From Caulobacteraceae bacterium (lineage in GTDB: Bacteria; Pseudomonadota; Alphaproteobacteria; Caulobacterales; Caulobacteraceae): a stretch of 64,000 bases of DNA. The stretch lies in the NCBI GenBank assembly GCA_947475415.1, contig CANJLH010000013.1:29467-93466 (forward strand). Reading direction: 5' to 3'. The notes under the pieces are model-generated. The model was not told the origin of the DNA. It was given only the letters and a program-made list of their open reading frames with translations, and searched no databases. This document shows, piece after piece, positions 1 to 9,648 of this stretch (position 1 is the stretch's first letter; every line of letters begins with the position of its first letter). A program made the position numbers and the translations under genes.

Positions 1-342
1 GCCGCCGAGGCCGAGGCCCGGGCCGCCATGGCGCGCTACCAGCAGACCGTGCTCACCGCCTTCACCCAGGTCGCCGACGCTCTGTCGTCGCTGGCCCAGG
101 ACGACGCGACGCTGGCCGCACGCGCCAGGGCTGAAGCCGCCAACGCCCAAACCCTGCGCACGGCCGAAACCGCCTATCGCTTAGGCGGCGGCGACCTGAT
201 CGGCGTCATCGACGCCCAACGAGAACTGGACAAGTCCCGCCGCGAACGCGTGCGCGCCGAAGCCGATCGTCACCGCTCCGCCATCCGCCTGTTCGCAGCT
301 TCCGCAGCCGACTGGCGGATTACAGAGACCGCGGCCCGCTGA
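1..342 (+). CDS. Outer membrane efflux protein, TolC/NodT family, C-terminal end (partial)
   Basis: Frame 1 is open from the first base, so the gene starts left of the window and only about 113 C-terminal residues are seen. The piece is rich in Ala, Glu and Arg and carries the helical pattern of the last coiled-coil repeat of outer membrane factors: a QTVLTAFTQVADAL segment, then TAYRLGGGDLIGVIDAQREL, which matches the usual 'YxxG..dlL.VLdAQR.L' signature of the family. Such proteins form the outer membrane channel of RND or type I export systems. The partner genes are outside the window. Its substrate cannot be told. Confidence 0.8.
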   Translation, partial: AAEAEARAAMARYQQTVLTAFTQVADALSSLAQDDATLAARARAEAANAQTLRTAETAYRLGGGDLIGVIDAQRELDKSRRERVRAEADRHRSAIRLFAASAADWRITETAAR

Positions 343-352
343 ATCGACCCGA

Positions 353-973
353 TCAGGGGCCGGGCATCCGCCCCTGGCGGACGCGATCCTGGAACTGCGC
401 GCGGGAGTTCTCGCTGGGATAGGGCGTCTCGGGAACCGGTACGCCCAGGAAGGCGCACAGCGGCTCCCATCCGCTGCCCACCGGATAGACCAGCAGGCGA
501 TCCTTGGGCACGGTGGCGATCACGTCCGCCTCGTGGCGACGATAGCGTTCGAGCATCAGGTCGCGGTCATGGATTCGGCCGTCGAAGTCGCCCGTCACCA
601 TCTGCATGAACGGCTTGACCGGGTCGGGCGGCGCGTCGGCGATGGATCCCGGCGCAAAGATCGTCGCCTGGGTGGATTCAAACCAGGTGTCCGGATCGCG
701 GGTGGAATGCAACACCTTGGCGTCGGGGTAGACATCCATCAGCTCGCGCCAGAATCGGCAGCCTGGGTAATCCACCATCGCCTGGAACTCGCCCAGCAGG
801 GCTTCCCAATCGGCCCTGCCCTCACCGGCGGCCACCCAAAGGGCCATGCTTTCCGGGCGCTTGAAGACCTCGATCATGTGGTGGCAGGGCCCGAACCCCA
901 GCTGTTCCAGGGCCAGCTTCAGCGACAGGGTTCCCGTCCGCCCCAGTCCGGAGCCGATAACCTTCAGTGCCAT
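353..973 (-). CDS. Sulfotransferase family protein
   Basis: 206 aa. The N-terminus reads VIGSGLGRTGTLSLKLAL, the 5'-phosphosulfate-binding loop of PAPS-dependent sulfotransferases, and HSTRDPDTWFES near residue 90 fits the 3'-phosphate-binding segment. Length and motifs fit the small bacterial sulfotransferase-like family that also occurs in fungi and nematodes. The acceptor is unknown. It converges with the efflux gene (10-base gap) and lies downstream of tRNA-Leu on the same strand. Confidence 0.8.
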   Translation of the reverse strand: MALKVIGSGLGRTGTLSLKLALEQLGFGPCHHMIEVFKRPESMALWVAAGEGRADWEALLGEFQAMVDYPGCRFWRELMDVYPDAKVLHSTRDPDTWFESTQATIFAPGSIADAPPDPVKPFMQMVTGDFDGRIHDRDLMLERYRRHEADVIATVPKDRLLVYPVGSGWEPLCAFLGVPVPETPYPSENSRAQFQDRVRQGRMPGP

Positions 974-1022
974 TTCGCTTCCACCTCCTCGTCGTCTTCC
1001 TCAGCCAAATCGGGATCAGGTC

Positions 1023-1108
1023 TGGTGCGGACGGCGGGACTCGAACCCGCACTTCCAGGGGAAAACAGATTTTAAGTCTGTCGCGTCTACCGGTTCCGCC
1101 ACGTCCGC
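1023..1108 (-). tRNA. tRNA-Leu (anticodon TAA)
   Basis: On the minus strand the 5' end GCGGACG (from 1108) pairs with CGTCCGC before the encoded CCA at 1023-1025. The D-arm is followed by the anticodon stem-loop ACAGA-CTTAAAA-TCTGT, giving anticodon TAA, which reads the leucine codon UUA. A long variable arm (class II) and the T-arm GGTTCGAGTCC are present. Total length is 86 bases with CCA. All arms can be folded by eye. Confidence 0.95.
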
Positions 1109-1159
1109 CAGTCTGAGCCCCATCGGCGCCACAGAACGCCGCGCCGCGCAAGATGGACC

Positions 1160-1933
1160 TTAGGCCGAAATCTCCTGGGCGTTGTCGATTCCCGCCGCCT
1201 TCAGCGCCGAGATCAGTTGGCCTACCGTCGCCGCGACCTCATCCGGATCGCGCCCGCGCAGCACCAAGCTGGAGCCATAGCCGTCCGGCCCGAAGAACGG
1301 GTAGCTGCCCAGGGACATGGTCGGATGCGCCTTGGCCACCGCTTCCAACGGTGCGGCGATCACGCCCTCGCCAGAGCCTTCCACCCGCACTGTGCGCGAG
1401 ACCACAACGGCGCCGCCCTTGAGCCGCCACCCCACGTCCTCCAGCATGCCGCGCATGATGGTGGGCACGCCGGCCAGCACGAAGACATTATCGATCATGA
1501 AGCCCGGCGGGCCCTGAACCGGATTCTTCACCAGTTCGCCCCCCTCCGGCACCCGCGCCATACGCCGCCTTGCCGGGGTGATGTCCGCCTCAGGCCAGCG
1601 GCGGGTCATGATGGCGATGATCTCCGGATGCTCGTGCAGCGCCACGCCGAACGCCGCGGCGATGGCGTCGGCCGTGATATCGTCGTGGGTTGGCCCGATA
1701 CCGCCGGTGGTGATCAGATAGTCGTAGCGGGCGCGCAGCGCGTTCACCGCCGCCACGATCTCCTCCATCACATCGGGCACGGTGCGGGCCTCGGCCAGGT
1801 CGACCCCGTGCACCGCCAGATATCGGGCTATGTCGCCCAGGTTGGTGTCCTGGGTGCGGCCCGACAAGATCTCGTCGCCGATGATCAGCACCGCGGCCGT
1901 CACCCGGCCCTCCGCCCTATCCATCGCCGCCAT
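1160..1933 (-). CDS. Molybdopterin-binding / CinA N-terminal domain protein (competence-damage inducible type)
   Basis: 257 aa. This is the MoCF/MogA-like domain found at the N-terminus of Cin[17 protein letters not shown] at the start, then [16 protein letters not shown]. It ends without the C-terminal amidohydrolase domain that completes CinA in many bacteria; a stand-alone copy of that domain lies in this window at 58638-59117. Family members hydrolyse ADP-ribose or bind pterin-like ligands, but the exact reaction here is not shown. A second ATG at 1924 has a better placed GAGG and may be the real start. It is divergent from sfsA, 51 bases away. Confidence 0.85.
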   Translation of the reverse strand: MAAMDRAEGRVTAAVLIIGDEILSGRTQDTNLGDIARYLAVHGVDLAEARTVPDVMEEIVAAVNALRARYDYLITTGGIGPTHDDITADAIAAAFGVALHEHPEIIAIMTRRWPEADITPARRRMARVPEGGELVKNPVQGPPGFMIDNVFVLAGVPTIMRGMLEDVGWRLKGGAVVVSRTVRVEGSGEGVIAAPLEAVAKAHPTMSLGSYPFFGPDGYGSSLVLRGRDPDEVAATVGQLISALKAAGIDNAQEISA

Positions 1934-1984
1934 CCTCGCCTATGCCGCAGACTGTCTCCGCAACTTTCGGACCTAGCTCAGCGC

Positions 1985-2686
1985 ATGGACTTCCCGCAAC
2001 CGCTGATCCGCGGCCGACTGATCCGGCGCTACAAGCGCTTCCTGGCCGACATCGCCCTTGAAGACGGAACCGAGATCACGGTCCACTGCCCCAACCCGGG
2101 CGCCATGCTGGGCCTCAACATGCCGGGCCTGACCTGCTGGCTGTCCAGATCGCCGGACCTGAAGCGCAAACTCAGCCACACCCTGGAGCTGGTGGAGGTA
2201 GATGGCGGGCTGGTGGGGATCAACACCATGCACCCCAATCGCCTGGTGGCCGAGGCTTTGGCGGCGGGCGCCATCCCCGAGCTCGCCGGCTACGCCTCCA
2301 CGCGGCGCGAGGTGCGTTACGGAACCGCCAGCCGGGTGGATTTCCTATTGGAGGATCCGAACCGGCCAGCCTGCTGGCTGGAGATCAAGAACTGCCACCT
2401 GCGCCGCTCTGGAACCCTGGCCGAATTCCCCGACTGCGTCGCGGCGCGGTCGCTGAAGCACTTGCGGGAACTGGAAGCCATGGTCGCCGAGGGCTGCCGC
2501 GCCGTGGCCCTGTTCGTGGTCCAGCGCACCGACTGCGACGCCTTCTCCGCCTGCCACGATCTCGACCCCGCCTTCGCTCGCGGACTGGATGAGGCCGCCG
2601 ACGCAGGCGTTGAGGTGTTGGCTTATGGCTGCGACATCAGCATACAGGCGGTGATGATCGTGCGGCCGATGCCCTGGGTGCGGTGA
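1985..2686 (+). CDS. sfsA: Sugar fermentation stimulation protein SfsA
   Basis: 233 aa from the ATG at 1985; the same frame is open farther upstream, but there it runs antisense through the MoCF gene and has no SfsA-like content. The protein opens with [20 protein letters not shown] and holds [10 protein letters not shown] and [18 protein letters not shown], all typical of SfsA, a nucleic-acid-binding protein with an OB-like N-domain and a nuclease-like fold in the C-domain. The family is easily recognised but its cell role is poorly defined. map follows 100 bases downstream and may share transcription. Confidence 0.93.
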   Translation: MDFPQPLIRGRLIRRYKRFLADIALEDGTEITVHCPNPGAMLGLNMPGLTCWLSRSPDLKRKLSHTLELVEVDGGLVGINTMHPNRLVAEALAAGAIPELAGYASTRREVRYGTASRVDFLLEDPNRPACWLEIKNCHLRRSGTLAEFPDCVAARSLKHLRELEAMVAEGCRAVALFVVQRTDCDAFSACHDLDPAFARGLDEAADAGVEVLAYGCDISIQAVMIVRPMPWVR

Positions 2687-2785
2687 GGAAGCCTCCTCCC
2701 CCCATTGCGCAATCGCATCTGGCTTGCGACATAGCGACCAGATCGATCCGCCCGTCATCCGGACGCAGCGGGTGCGGAGCCGGCT

Positions 2786-3610
2786 ATGACCACCACTGAC
2801 GCAGCCGTCTCCAGGCGGCGAACCAACGAGATCAAGCTGCACACGGCGGAGGATTTCGCCGGCATGCGCGCGGCCGGCAAGGTCGCCGCCGAGTGCCTGG
2901 ACATGTTGATCCCGCATGTGGTCCCCGGCGCGCTCACCGACGACCTCGACAAGCTGGTGTTCGAGTTCACCCTGGACAACGGCGCTCTGCCCGCCTGCCT
3001 GTTTTATCGCGGCTACGGCAAGACCACCTGCATCTCGCCCAATCACATCGTCTGCCACGGCATTCCCGGCGAGCGGGTGCTGCGTGAGGGCGACATCGTC
3101 AATATCGACGTGACCATGGTGGTCGACGGCTGGTACGGCGACTCCAGCCGCATGTTCGGCGTGGGCGAGGTATCGCCCCGGGCCAAGCGGTTGGTGGACG
3201 TGACCTATGAGGCGCTGGAGCGCGGCATAGCAGCGGTAAAGCCTGGCGGGCATACCGGCGACATCGGCGCGGCGATCCAGGCCTATGTGGAATCCATGCG
3301 CTGTTCGGTGGTGCGCGACTTCTGCGGTCACGGCCTGGGCCGGGATTTCCACACCGCGCCCAATATCCTGCACTTCGGCCAGGCCGGGACCGGTGAGCGG
3401 CTCCGACCGGGGATGTTCTTCACCATCGAGCCGATGGTGAACCTGGGAAAATACCCGGTGAAGCTGCTGGCCGACGGCTGGACGGCGGTGACCCGGGACA
3501 AATCCCTGTCCGCCCAGTGCGAACACTCCATCGGCGTCACAGAGACCGGCTGCGAGGTGTTCACCCTGTCACCCGCCGGCCTGTTCAAGCCCCCGATCCT
3601 GTCGACCTGA
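2786..3610 (+). CDS. map: Type I methionine aminopeptidase
   Basis: 274 aa. It removes the initiator methionine from new proteins in the cytosol. The five metal ligands of the pita-bread fold are visible: two Asp in [19 protein letters not shown], His in HGLGRDFH, Glu in FTIEPMVN and Glu in CEHSIGVT. A short extension ([17 protein letters not shown]) precedes the usual start of the domain. It lies between sfsA and radC on the same strand, the order often seen in alphaproteobacteria. Confidence 0.96.
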   Translation: MTTTDAAVSRRRTNEIKLHTAEDFAGMRAAGKVAAECLDMLIPHVVPGALTDDLDKLVFEFTLDNGALPACLFYRGYGKTTCISPNHIVCHGIPGERVLREGDIVNIDVTMVVDGWYGDSSRMFGVGEVSPRAKRLVDVTYEALERGIAAVKPGGHTGDIGAAIQAYVESMRCSVVRDFCGHGLGRDFHTAPNILHFGQAGTGERLRPGMFFTIEPMVNLGKYPVKLLADGWTAVTRDKSLSAQCEHSIGVTETGCEVFTLSPAGLFKPPILST

Positions 3611-3669
3611 GCGAGCCGCCCGTCGATTGGCGCTTGCCAGCACCGAACAAATGCGGAACATATGGGGCC

Positions 3670-4407
3670 ATGCCTCCGCCCGCATCCGTTCAGGACGCCG
3701 CCGGTCAGCCGGATCTCTGGCGCGCCGCACCGGCCCAGCCCCATCAACTAGGCCATCGCGAGCGGCTACGGACCCGCGCCGCCAGGGGTGGGCTGGCCGC
3801 TCTGCCCGACTATGAACTGCTGGAACTGCTGCTGTTCCGATCAATCCCTCGTGGAGATGTGAAACCCCTGGCCAAGGCGCTGATCACCCGCTTCGGCAGT
3901 CTGGGCGCGGCGCTGGCCGCCGGACCGGAAGCGCTGAAGACGGTGGCCGGCGTGGGCGAGGCGGCGGCGCTCGACCTGTCGCTCGCGCACGAAGCTGCGC
4001 TGCGGATTGGGCGAGAGCGGGTAGAACGGCGAACGGTCATCTCCTCCTGGTCCGCCTTGCTCGACTATGTCCGCACCGCCCTGGCGCATGAGCCGCGCGA
4101 ACAGTTCCGGGTGTTGTTCCTCGACAAGAAGAATCAACTGATCGCCGATGAAGTGATGAACCGCGGCACTGTCGATCACGCACCGGTCTATCCGCGGGAG
4201 GTGATGCGCCGGGCGTTGGAAGTCTCTGCGAGCGCCCTGATACTCGTGCACAACCACCCCTCCGGTGACCCCTCCCCGTCCGCCGCCGATATCGACATGA
4301 CCCGCCAGATCGTCGAAGCCGGCCGGCCGCTGCGCATTTCCATCCACGATCATCTGATCGTCGGCCGCGACGGGGTCGCCAGCTTCAAGGCCCTGGGATT
4401 GTTGTGA
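3670..4407 (+). CDS. radC: DNA repair protein RadC (JAB/MPN domain)
   Basis: 245 aa from the ATG at 3670. The open frame reaches back to 3517, but that start would overlap map by 94 bases. The N-half has the helix-hairpin-helix region ([32 protein letters not shown]). The C-half is the JAMM metalloprotease-like domain with [15 protein letters not shown]. The role of RadC in repair is weakly supported in the literature, so the name reflects family only. It follows map by 59 bases. Confidence 0.92.
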   Translation: MPPPASVQDAAGQPDLWRAAPAQPHQLGHRERLRTRAARGGLAALPDYELLELLLFRSIPRGDVKPLAKALITRFGSLGAALAAGPEALKTVAGVGEAAALDLSLAHEAALRIGRERVERRTVISSWSALLDYVRTALAHEPREQFRVLFLDKKNQLIADEVMNRGTVDHAPVYPREVMRRALEVSASALILVHNHPSGDPSPSAADIDMTRQIVEAGRPLRISIHDHLIVGRDGVASFKALGLL

Positions 4408-4450
4408 AACCTAGGCAGCTTGCGCCGGTATTTTGATCAATTCGCACCCA

Positions 4451-4490
4451 GGGCGCCATTTCGGAACACTTCTGCTGTTCCGATGCGCCC
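4451..4490. promoter_or_regulatory. Inverted repeat between radC and parA-like gene
   Basis: Perfect 8-base arms TCGGAACA (4461-4468) and TGTTCCGA (4476-4483) flank a 7-base spacer, and GGGCGC/GCGCCC outside them extends the pairing with a bulge. It lies 54 bases past radC and about 80 before the ParA start. There is no T-run after it, so it is more likely an operator or an mRNA hairpin than an intrinsic terminator. The GAAC...GTTC pattern recalls LexA sites in general form, but alphaproteobacterial LexA uses a direct repeat, so no regulator is assigned. Confidence 0.5.
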
Positions 4491-4570
4491 CAGGAATGTA
4501 AGATTGGCATTATAACACACGTTCCGGTGGCCGTTCCCCACGACGGTACAACCGATGAAGGGGAAGTGGA

Positions 4571-5254
4571 TTGCCGAACGTCGCATTTGTCAGCCCCAAG
4601 GGCGGCGCGGGCAAGACAACCGCGGCGCTGCTGCTTGCGCTGGGCCTGGCGGAACGCGGGCTGCGCGTGGCGATGATCGATTCCGATCCCAACAAGCCCC
4701 TCGTGCATTGGGCCTCCCTGCCCAACAAGCCGGACCTGATCACCGTCCATCCCGCACCTACGCCGGAAGACGTGCGCGACGCCCTGCGCGAGGGTCAGCG
4801 CAAGCGCCCCGACTGGGTGATCCTGGATACCGAAGGTTCGATCCGCGGGGCCATGTTCTTCACCACTATGCGGCTCGACCTGGTGGTGACGCCGCTGGCC
4901 GCCTCCCAACTTGAGGCGATCCAGGCGGTGAAGGCCGCCGAGATGGTGGCGCAGTTCGGACCCCGTGGCGGACGGCAAGTGCGCCATCGATGCCTCTTGA
5001 CCCGGGTGCCGGCGGCGGTCCGTCCGCGCTCTGTGCAGAAGGTGGTTGAGCAATTGCGGGCAGAGGGCGTGGAGCTTCTGCCCACGGCGCTGATCGAGAA
5101 GGAGGCGTTCCGCACCCTGTTCGACATCGGCGGCGACTTCGCGGCGCTGGAGCGGCATGGCTCCCATGGCCTGGCCGCGGCGCGCGTCAATGCGGCGGCC
5201 TATCTGCAGGCCGTGCTGGACACCCTGGCCTTGGAAACCGCGCCGGTGGTTTGA
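4571..5254 (+). CDS. ParA/VirC1-like P-loop ATPase (orphan)
   Basis: 227 aa, TTG start chosen because AAGGGGAAG sits just upstream. The deviant Walker A motif SPKGGAGKTTAALLL is at the N-terminus, the Walker A' region DSDPNKPLVHWA follows, and WVILDTEGS is Walker B. The family moves or positions cargo on DNA or in the cell using ATP-driven dimers. No ParB-like partner, parS or replication gene is near, and its neighbours are radC and a GFA protein, so plasmid partition is unlikely. It resembles the short VirC1-type branch more than chromosomal ParA. Cargo unknown. Confidence 0.8.
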   Translation: MPNVAFVSPKGGAGKTTAALLLALGLAERGLRVAMIDSDPNKPLVHWASLPNKPDLITVHPAPTPEDVRDALREGQRKRPDWVILDTEGSIRGAMFFTTMRLDLVVTPLAASQLEAIQAVKAAEMVAQFGPRGGRQVRHRCLLTRVPAAVRPRSVQKVVEQLRAEGVELLPTALIEKEAFRTLFDIGGDFAALERHGSHGLAAARVNAAAYLQAVLDTLALETAPVV

Positions 5255-5322
5255 GCGATCGGTGGCGCGCTGCGTTCGGGTCCGCTAACCTCTGCGCGCA
5301 CCCAATAGCACGTGAGGCGAAC

Positions 5323-5727
5323 ATGGTCATCGAGGGCGGCTGTTACTGCAAGGCCGTGCGATACCGCGCGGAAGGTGAGCCCACCTTTAAGGCCCAATGC
5401 CACTGCCGCGAATGCCAGTACATCGCCGGCGGCGCGGAAAACTACCTGATGGTCATGCCCGAAGAAGGTTTCACCTACACCAAGGGCGAGCCCAACCGCT
5501 TCAAACGCGCCGATCTGGAACGCGGCGTCACCCGGGAATTCTGCGGGAGTTGTGGGACCCACCTGACCACCCGATCCCGGCCGGGCATGGTGGTGATCAA
5601 GGTGGGCGGGATGGACGATCCCTCGCTGTACGGCGGGCCTGAAATAGCACTGTGGACCGATGAGGCGCAGAGCTGGCACATGATCCCGGAGGGCGTCCGG
5701 CGCTTCCCCAAGGGCGTGACGCGCTGA
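5323..5727 (+). CDS. GFA (CENP-V) family zinc protein
   Basis: 134 aa from the ATG at 5323, with GAGG upstream; a TTG at 5251 in the same frame would overlap the ParA stop. Zinc-binding cysteines are in GGCYCKAVRY, AQCHCRECQ and FCGSCGTH, the pattern of the glutathione-dependent formaldehyde-activating family. Most members are small enzymes or zinc proteins of unproven reaction, so 'formaldehyde-activating' should not be read literally. Confidence 0.88.
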   Translation: MVIEGGCYCKAVRYRAEGEPTFKAQCHCRECQYIAGGAENYLMVMPEEGFTYTKGEPNRFKRADLERGVTREFCGSCGTHLTTRSRPGMVVIKVGGMDDPSLYGGPEIALWTDEAQSWHMIPEGVRRFPKGVTR

Positions 5728-5791
5728 ACGGCCTTGGAAGCGTCCAACTTGACCGACATTGAACGTGGCGAGAGTAGTTGACGTTGATCGC

Positions 5792-6649
5792 ATGCCACCT
5801 GAAACCGAAACCACCAACCCCTATGCACGCAAGGGTCCCTGGAGCAGGATGAACACCGGCTCGGTGCGCCTGACGCCGTCCGGCGCCCTGGCGAAGGCGA
5901 TCCGGTCACCTGGGAATGCTCAAGCGCCGGATTCGAAGACTGAGACGTCGGCGCCAATCGCTCCAGCTGCCGCACCACCGCCTCGGCAGGGCGTTCTCTC
6001 GGGCTCGGCGCTGCCGATGGCGCGGTCCCGCCCGTCGCCGGACAATAGTCCCGCCGCGAGCCCATTCGCCCGCCCCCTTGCGGCTGATGTCGTCGAGCCG
6101 CCGCCGCAATTCGCCGCCCCGCCGTCCCGGAGCCCGGAGATCGCTGCTGAGGAAGCACCCGCCATGGCCGCAGCACCAAAGCCGGTGCTTACGCCTCAAT
6201 ATGCGCCTGCGCGCAAGTCGCGCAAAAACGTCATCGGCCCGTTAGCCGCGGGGTTTGTCTTTCTTGCGCTGGCGGCGGTGGCCATTGGCGCGATGTGGTT
6301 CAGCAAGCAGGCGCCCACTGGCGTTCCACCCGCCATTGTTCGCGCCGCTGCGCCCCAGTCGGCGCCGCTCCCGGCGCATTTAGACCCAGGCGCCGCCCCG
6401 ACCGAGACTGCGCCGGTCGCAGTTGCGCCAACCGGGCCCTCCTTCGCTCCCGATAGACGCGCCAGGATGGCTGTGGCGCTCAACCGCCCAACACATAAGT
6501 CCGCCCCGGCCCCGGTTGCGGCGCTCGCCGAACCTTCGGCCGAACCCGCTGTAACCCTTCAGCCCGTTGCGCCGAGCGCGCCCACGATTGCGCCGGAGCC
6601 GTTCAGCGATCCGGAGGCGCCGATGTCCAAGCGCCGCGCGGACGAATAG
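5792..6649 (+). CDS. Proline/alanine-rich single-pass membrane protein, unknown function
   Basis: 285 aa if it starts at the ATG at 5792; a TTG at 5759 is the alternative and neither has a strong ribosome site. The first half is low complexity (Pro, Ala, Ser). One membrane helix (VIGPLAAGFVFLALAAVAIGA) follows a basic KSRKN stretch near the middle, and a long Pro/Ala-rich tail lies after it, probably in the periplasm. No domain is recognised. The antisense strand also has open frames here, but the in-frame helix and clean ends support this strand. Confidence 0.6.
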   Translation: MPPETETTNPYARKGPWSRMNTGSVRLTPSGALAKAIRSPGNAQAPDSKTETSAPIAPAAAPPPRQGVLSGSALPMARSRPSPDNSPAASPFARPLAADVVEPPPQFAAPPSRSPEIAAEEAPAMAAAPKPVLTPQYAPARKSRKNVIGPLAAGFVFLALAAVAIGAMWFSKQAPTGVPPAIVRAAAPQSAPLPAHLDPGAAPTETAPVAVAPTGPSFAPDRRARMAVALNRPTHKSAPAPVAALAEPSAEPAVTLQPVAPSAPTIAPEPFSDPEAPMSKRRADE

Positions 6650-6675
6650 GTGATCCTCCGCAGTCGTGCGGGCGT

Positions 6676-7848
6676 CTAGTCAACGTCCAGCTTGAACAGA
6701 CTCTTCACATTATCATGTAAGATCATAGCCTTGATCTCGTCACTCAAGCCCTGCGTCTGACCTATCAGCAGCGAATGGCTCCAGGGCCATGTGGAGTCGG
6801 AGTGCGGGAAGTCGTTGGCCCACATCAGCCGCGCGGGGTTCATAAGATGCGCGGTCTGGAAGGCGACTTCGTCGTCCTGGAACGTCAGCCAGACATTCTC
6901 CTTCACATAGTCACTGGGCATGCGCTTCAGGTTCGGCGCCTTCATCCAGTAGCGGTGCCGCAGATACATGTGGTCCATTCGCATCATGAAATGCGGCGCC
7001 CAACCAGCATCAGCCTCGACACAAACAAGCTTCAGGGCGGGAAACCGGTCGAAGATTCCGCCGTAAACGAACATGCCGATCACGTCCTGGTTCTCCCGGA
7101 CGACCGAATGCCAGCCGTTGATCGACTGTGTGCCTCGATAGGACGAGAATGCAGAACTGGTCGAACCTTTGCGGGCGCCGAAGGTGTGGAAGCAGATCGG
7201 TAGATCAAGGTCGATGCAAGCCGCCCACAGCCGGTCGAACTGCGGGTCGTCGAAATCGCCCTGGGTCCAGGGCGCACCGTTCATGTAGAGGCCTTTGAAC
7301 CCCTGTTCCTTGATGCGGACTGCGTCGGCAATGGCTGAATCGACGTCAAGGATTGCGGTTTGCCCTACGCCGAACAACCGCTTGGGCGCGCCCGCACAAA
7401 ACTCGACGAGCCAGCGATTATAGGCCTGCATCGCGTCGTTCTGCAGCTCGCGATCCTGAATCCGGGAGACCACCATGCCGACGGATGGGAAGATGACCTC
7501 TGCCGTAACACCATCGGCGTCCTGCGCCAGCAGCCGGGCGGCGGCGTCCCAACCGCCAGGGTCAATGTCCGTGAACTTGGTGTACTTGACCCGCATGTCC
7601 TTGGGATCGACGCCCGCGCCGGCGATCCCGCAGACCGGCGTTGCAGGTGCGCCTTCCACGATCAGGACATCGACGCCGTCGTGGTTTTCAACCCTCGGCG
7701 CCCGATCCCGGAAACGCGGGCTCATGTAGTCGACGTAGAGGTTGGCCGGTTCCATGACATGGGAGTCCGCCGAAATCGGCCGGAACCGGGCTATCTCGGG
7801 CTTGGGTCCCTTGGCGTCCTGGAGGCCACGCAGATCGCTGAGATCCAT
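6676..7848 (-). CDS. Amidohydrolase family protein (amidohydrolase_2 type)
   Basis: 390 aa. The start ISADSHVMEPANLY, the middle GFKGLYMNGAPW and LPICFHTFGARK, and the end MWANDFPHSDSTWPWS are the pattern of the ACMS-decarboxylase-like amidohydrolase_2 family, TIM-barrel metalloenzymes that decarboxylate or hydrolyse. The substrate is not known. It lies 14 bases after the D-aminoacylase-type gene on the same strand, so the two are likely cotranscribed and may act in one degradation route. Confidence 0.85.
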   Translation of the reverse strand: MDLSDLRGLQDAKGPKPEIARFRPISADSHVMEPANLYVDYMSPRFRDRAPRVENHDGVDVLIVEGAPATPVCGIAGAGVDPKDMRVKYTKFTDIDPGGWDAAARLLAQDADGVTAEVIFPSVGMVVSRIQDRELQNDAMQAYNRWLVEFCAGAPKRLFGVGQTAILDVDSAIADAVRIKEQGFKGLYMNGAPWTQGDFDDPQFDRLWAACIDLDLPICFHTFGARKGSTSSAFSSYRGTQSINGWHSVVRENQDVIGMFVYGGIFDRFPALKLVCVEADAGWAPHFMMRMDHMYLRHRYWMKAPNLKRMPSDYVKENVWLTFQDDEVAFQTAHLMNPARLMWANDFPHSDSTWPWSHSLLIGQTQGLSDEIKAMILHDNVKSLFKLDVD

Positions 7849-7862
7849 GACCCACGCCTCGG

Positions 7863-9584
7863 CTAGTTCATCCGACCGCGTCGCACCAGCCGTCCCGGCA
7901 TCGCTCCGGTCGGTTCGCCATCACGATAGGTGACCTGGCCGTTGACGATGCTCGCCGCATAGCCCTCGGACCGCTGCCGCAGCCTGCGGCCGTTGGCCGG
8001 CAGATCGTAAACCGGGTGCGGCCGATGCAGTTTCAGCCGATCGATGTCGATGACATTGAGATCCGCCTTCAGGCCGGGCGTAAGGGTTCCACGGTCGGTG
8101 AAACCGACCGCCGCCGCCGGTTCCGAACTCAGCATCTTGACCGCGGTCTCCAGCGCAAAGCCTTCTCCTGGCTTCGCATCACGCGACCAGTGCGTGAGCA
8201 TGAAGGTGGGATAGCTGCCGTCGCAGATCATCCCGTAGTGCGCGCCGCCGTCGCCCAGGCCGAGCACCGTGTGCGGATGGCGCATCAATTCGCCGGCCGC
8301 GTCCAGGGAGTTGTCCGGGAAGTTGGCGGAGGGACAATAAAGGATCGCCCGACCTTCATCGCTGAGCAGAATATCGTAGAGCAGTTCCGCCTTGGACATG
8401 CCGCGCGCTTCAGCCAGGCGTCCAATTTCGGATTCAATCGGCGGGTCGTAGCGGGGTGGATCGCCGAAGAGGTAGTAGTTCTTCTCCAGCCGAACCTGGT
8501 TCAACGCGAAGGGGTTTGGATCATCTGGCTGTTCTGAAAGAATTTTCGCCTTGAGCTCCGGGTCGCGCATGGCCTTGACCCGCTCGGCCAGTGGAAGCTT
8601 CGCCAGCGGGCGGTAACTGGGATTGAGGCAGAACGGGTGGAACGACAGGTCCAGCCCGAACAACACGCCCGCCGGGCGCGGATAGACCTGCGCGCGGATC
8701 GATCCGTCCTTCGGCTGGTCGGTCTCCAGATACTCCAGATAGCGCCGCCAGGCGTCCCTGGGCGCGTTCAGCGCCATAAGCGTGAAGGATAGCGGCCGAC
8801 CCGCCGCCTCCGCCAAGCGCCGCATCACCGGATACTCGCCCTCCGGCGCGTCTGGCAGCGCCGGGATGATCTGGAATACGCCAGCGTCCGCCCGCCTAAG
8901 CGCGCCGGCCAGTCCCAGCAATTCCGCCTCCGCCGACTCCACCGACGGTGCGATATCGCCGGTGCGGGTGCGGTGCATGATGAACCGGGATGTGGTGACC
9001 CCGAAGGCGCCGGCGCGGACACCTTCCTCGACCAGCGCCGACATCGCTGCAATATCGTCCGTGGTGGCGGGTTCACGGTCCACGCCCCGCTGGCCCATGA
9101 CATAGACGCGAACCGGCGAATGGGGGATCTGCAGGCCCACATCGATGTCGAACGAGCGGGTGTCGAGGAAATCCAGCAGTTGTGGGAAACTCTCCCACTG
9201 CCAGGGCAGTCCCTCGGTCATGACGATTTCGGGAATGTCCTCGATCCCCTCCATCAGTTTGATCAGCAGGTCGCGCTGCTCCGGCCGACAGGGCGCAAAT
9301 CCAATGCCGCAATTTCCGCCAATCACCGTGGTCACCCCATGCCAGGAAGAAGGCTGCATGCGGCCCTCCCAGGTCGCCTGACCGTCATAATGGGTGTGGA
9401 TGTCGACGAAGCCGGGGGTGACGATCTTGCCGCGTGCGTCGATCTCCTCGACGCCTTTTCCTTCCACGGTTCCCACCGCGGCGATCCTGCCGCCGTCAAC
9501 CGCCACATCGGCGACAAAGGGTTTGCCGCCGGTCCCGTCGTAGACGGTTCCGCCACGGATCACGAGATCATGGTTTGCGCTCAT
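7863..9584 (-). CDS. N-acyl-D-amino-acid deacylase family amidohydrolase
   Basis: 573 aa. The urease-superfamily start DLVIRGGTVYDGTGG is followed by the metal motif GFVDIHTHYDGQ, the Cys ligand in GGNCGIGFAP, and the C-terminal GGAHYGMICDGSYP and LNVIDIDRLK segments of the D-aminoacylase family. These enzymes free amines from acyl groups on D-amino acids or similar amides, but family members vary. A second member is at 39560-41221. It heads the pair with the amidohydrolase_2 gene; a GST gene lies 64 bases upstream in the same direction. Confidence 0.87.
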   Translation of the reverse strand: MSANHDLVIRGGTVYDGTGGKPFVADVAVDGGRIAAVGTVEGKGVEEIDARGKIVTPGFVDIHTHYDGQATWEGRMQPSSWHGVTTVIGGNCGIGFAPCRPEQRDLLIKLMEGIEDIPEIVMTEGLPWQWESFPQLLDFLDTRSFDIDVGLQIPHSPVRVYVMGQRGVDREPATTDDIAAMSALVEEGVRAGAFGVTTSRFIMHRTRTGDIAPSVESAEAELLGLAGALRRADAGVFQIIPALPDAPEGEYPVMRRLAEAAGRPLSFTLMALNAPRDAWRRYLEYLETDQPKDGSIRAQVYPRPAGVLFGLDLSFHPFCLNPSYRPLAKLPLAERVKAMRDPELKAKILSEQPDDPNPFALNQVRLEKNYYLFGDPPRYDPPIESEIGRLAEARGMSKAELLYDILLSDEGRAILYCPSANFPDNSLDAAGELMRHPHTVLGLGDGGAHYGMICDGSYPTFMLTHWSRDAKPGEGFALETAVKMLSSEPAAAVGFTDRGTLTPGLKADLNVIDIDRLKLHRPHPVYDLPANGRRLRQRSEGYAASIVNGQVTYRDGEPTGAMPGRLVRRGRMN

Positions 9585-9648
9585 CGCCTTGCTTCCTCAC
9601 CAAACGGTCTGCGCCGTTGCGGGATCATGGTCGCAAAAGCCAGCACGC

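Noticed and set aside
1023..1108. tRNA-Leu as an integration site for an island
   Set aside because: No integrase and no direct repeat of the tRNA 3' end was seen nearby; flanks look like normal chromosome.
1217..1984. Long N-terminal extension of sfsA
   Set aside because: It is rich in His, Arg and Gly from reading antisense through the MoCF gene, and SfsA similarity starts at 1985.
4571..5254. Plasmid or phage partition locus
   Set aside because: No ParB, parS cluster, replication or integration gene is near; neighbours are chromosomal housekeeping genes.
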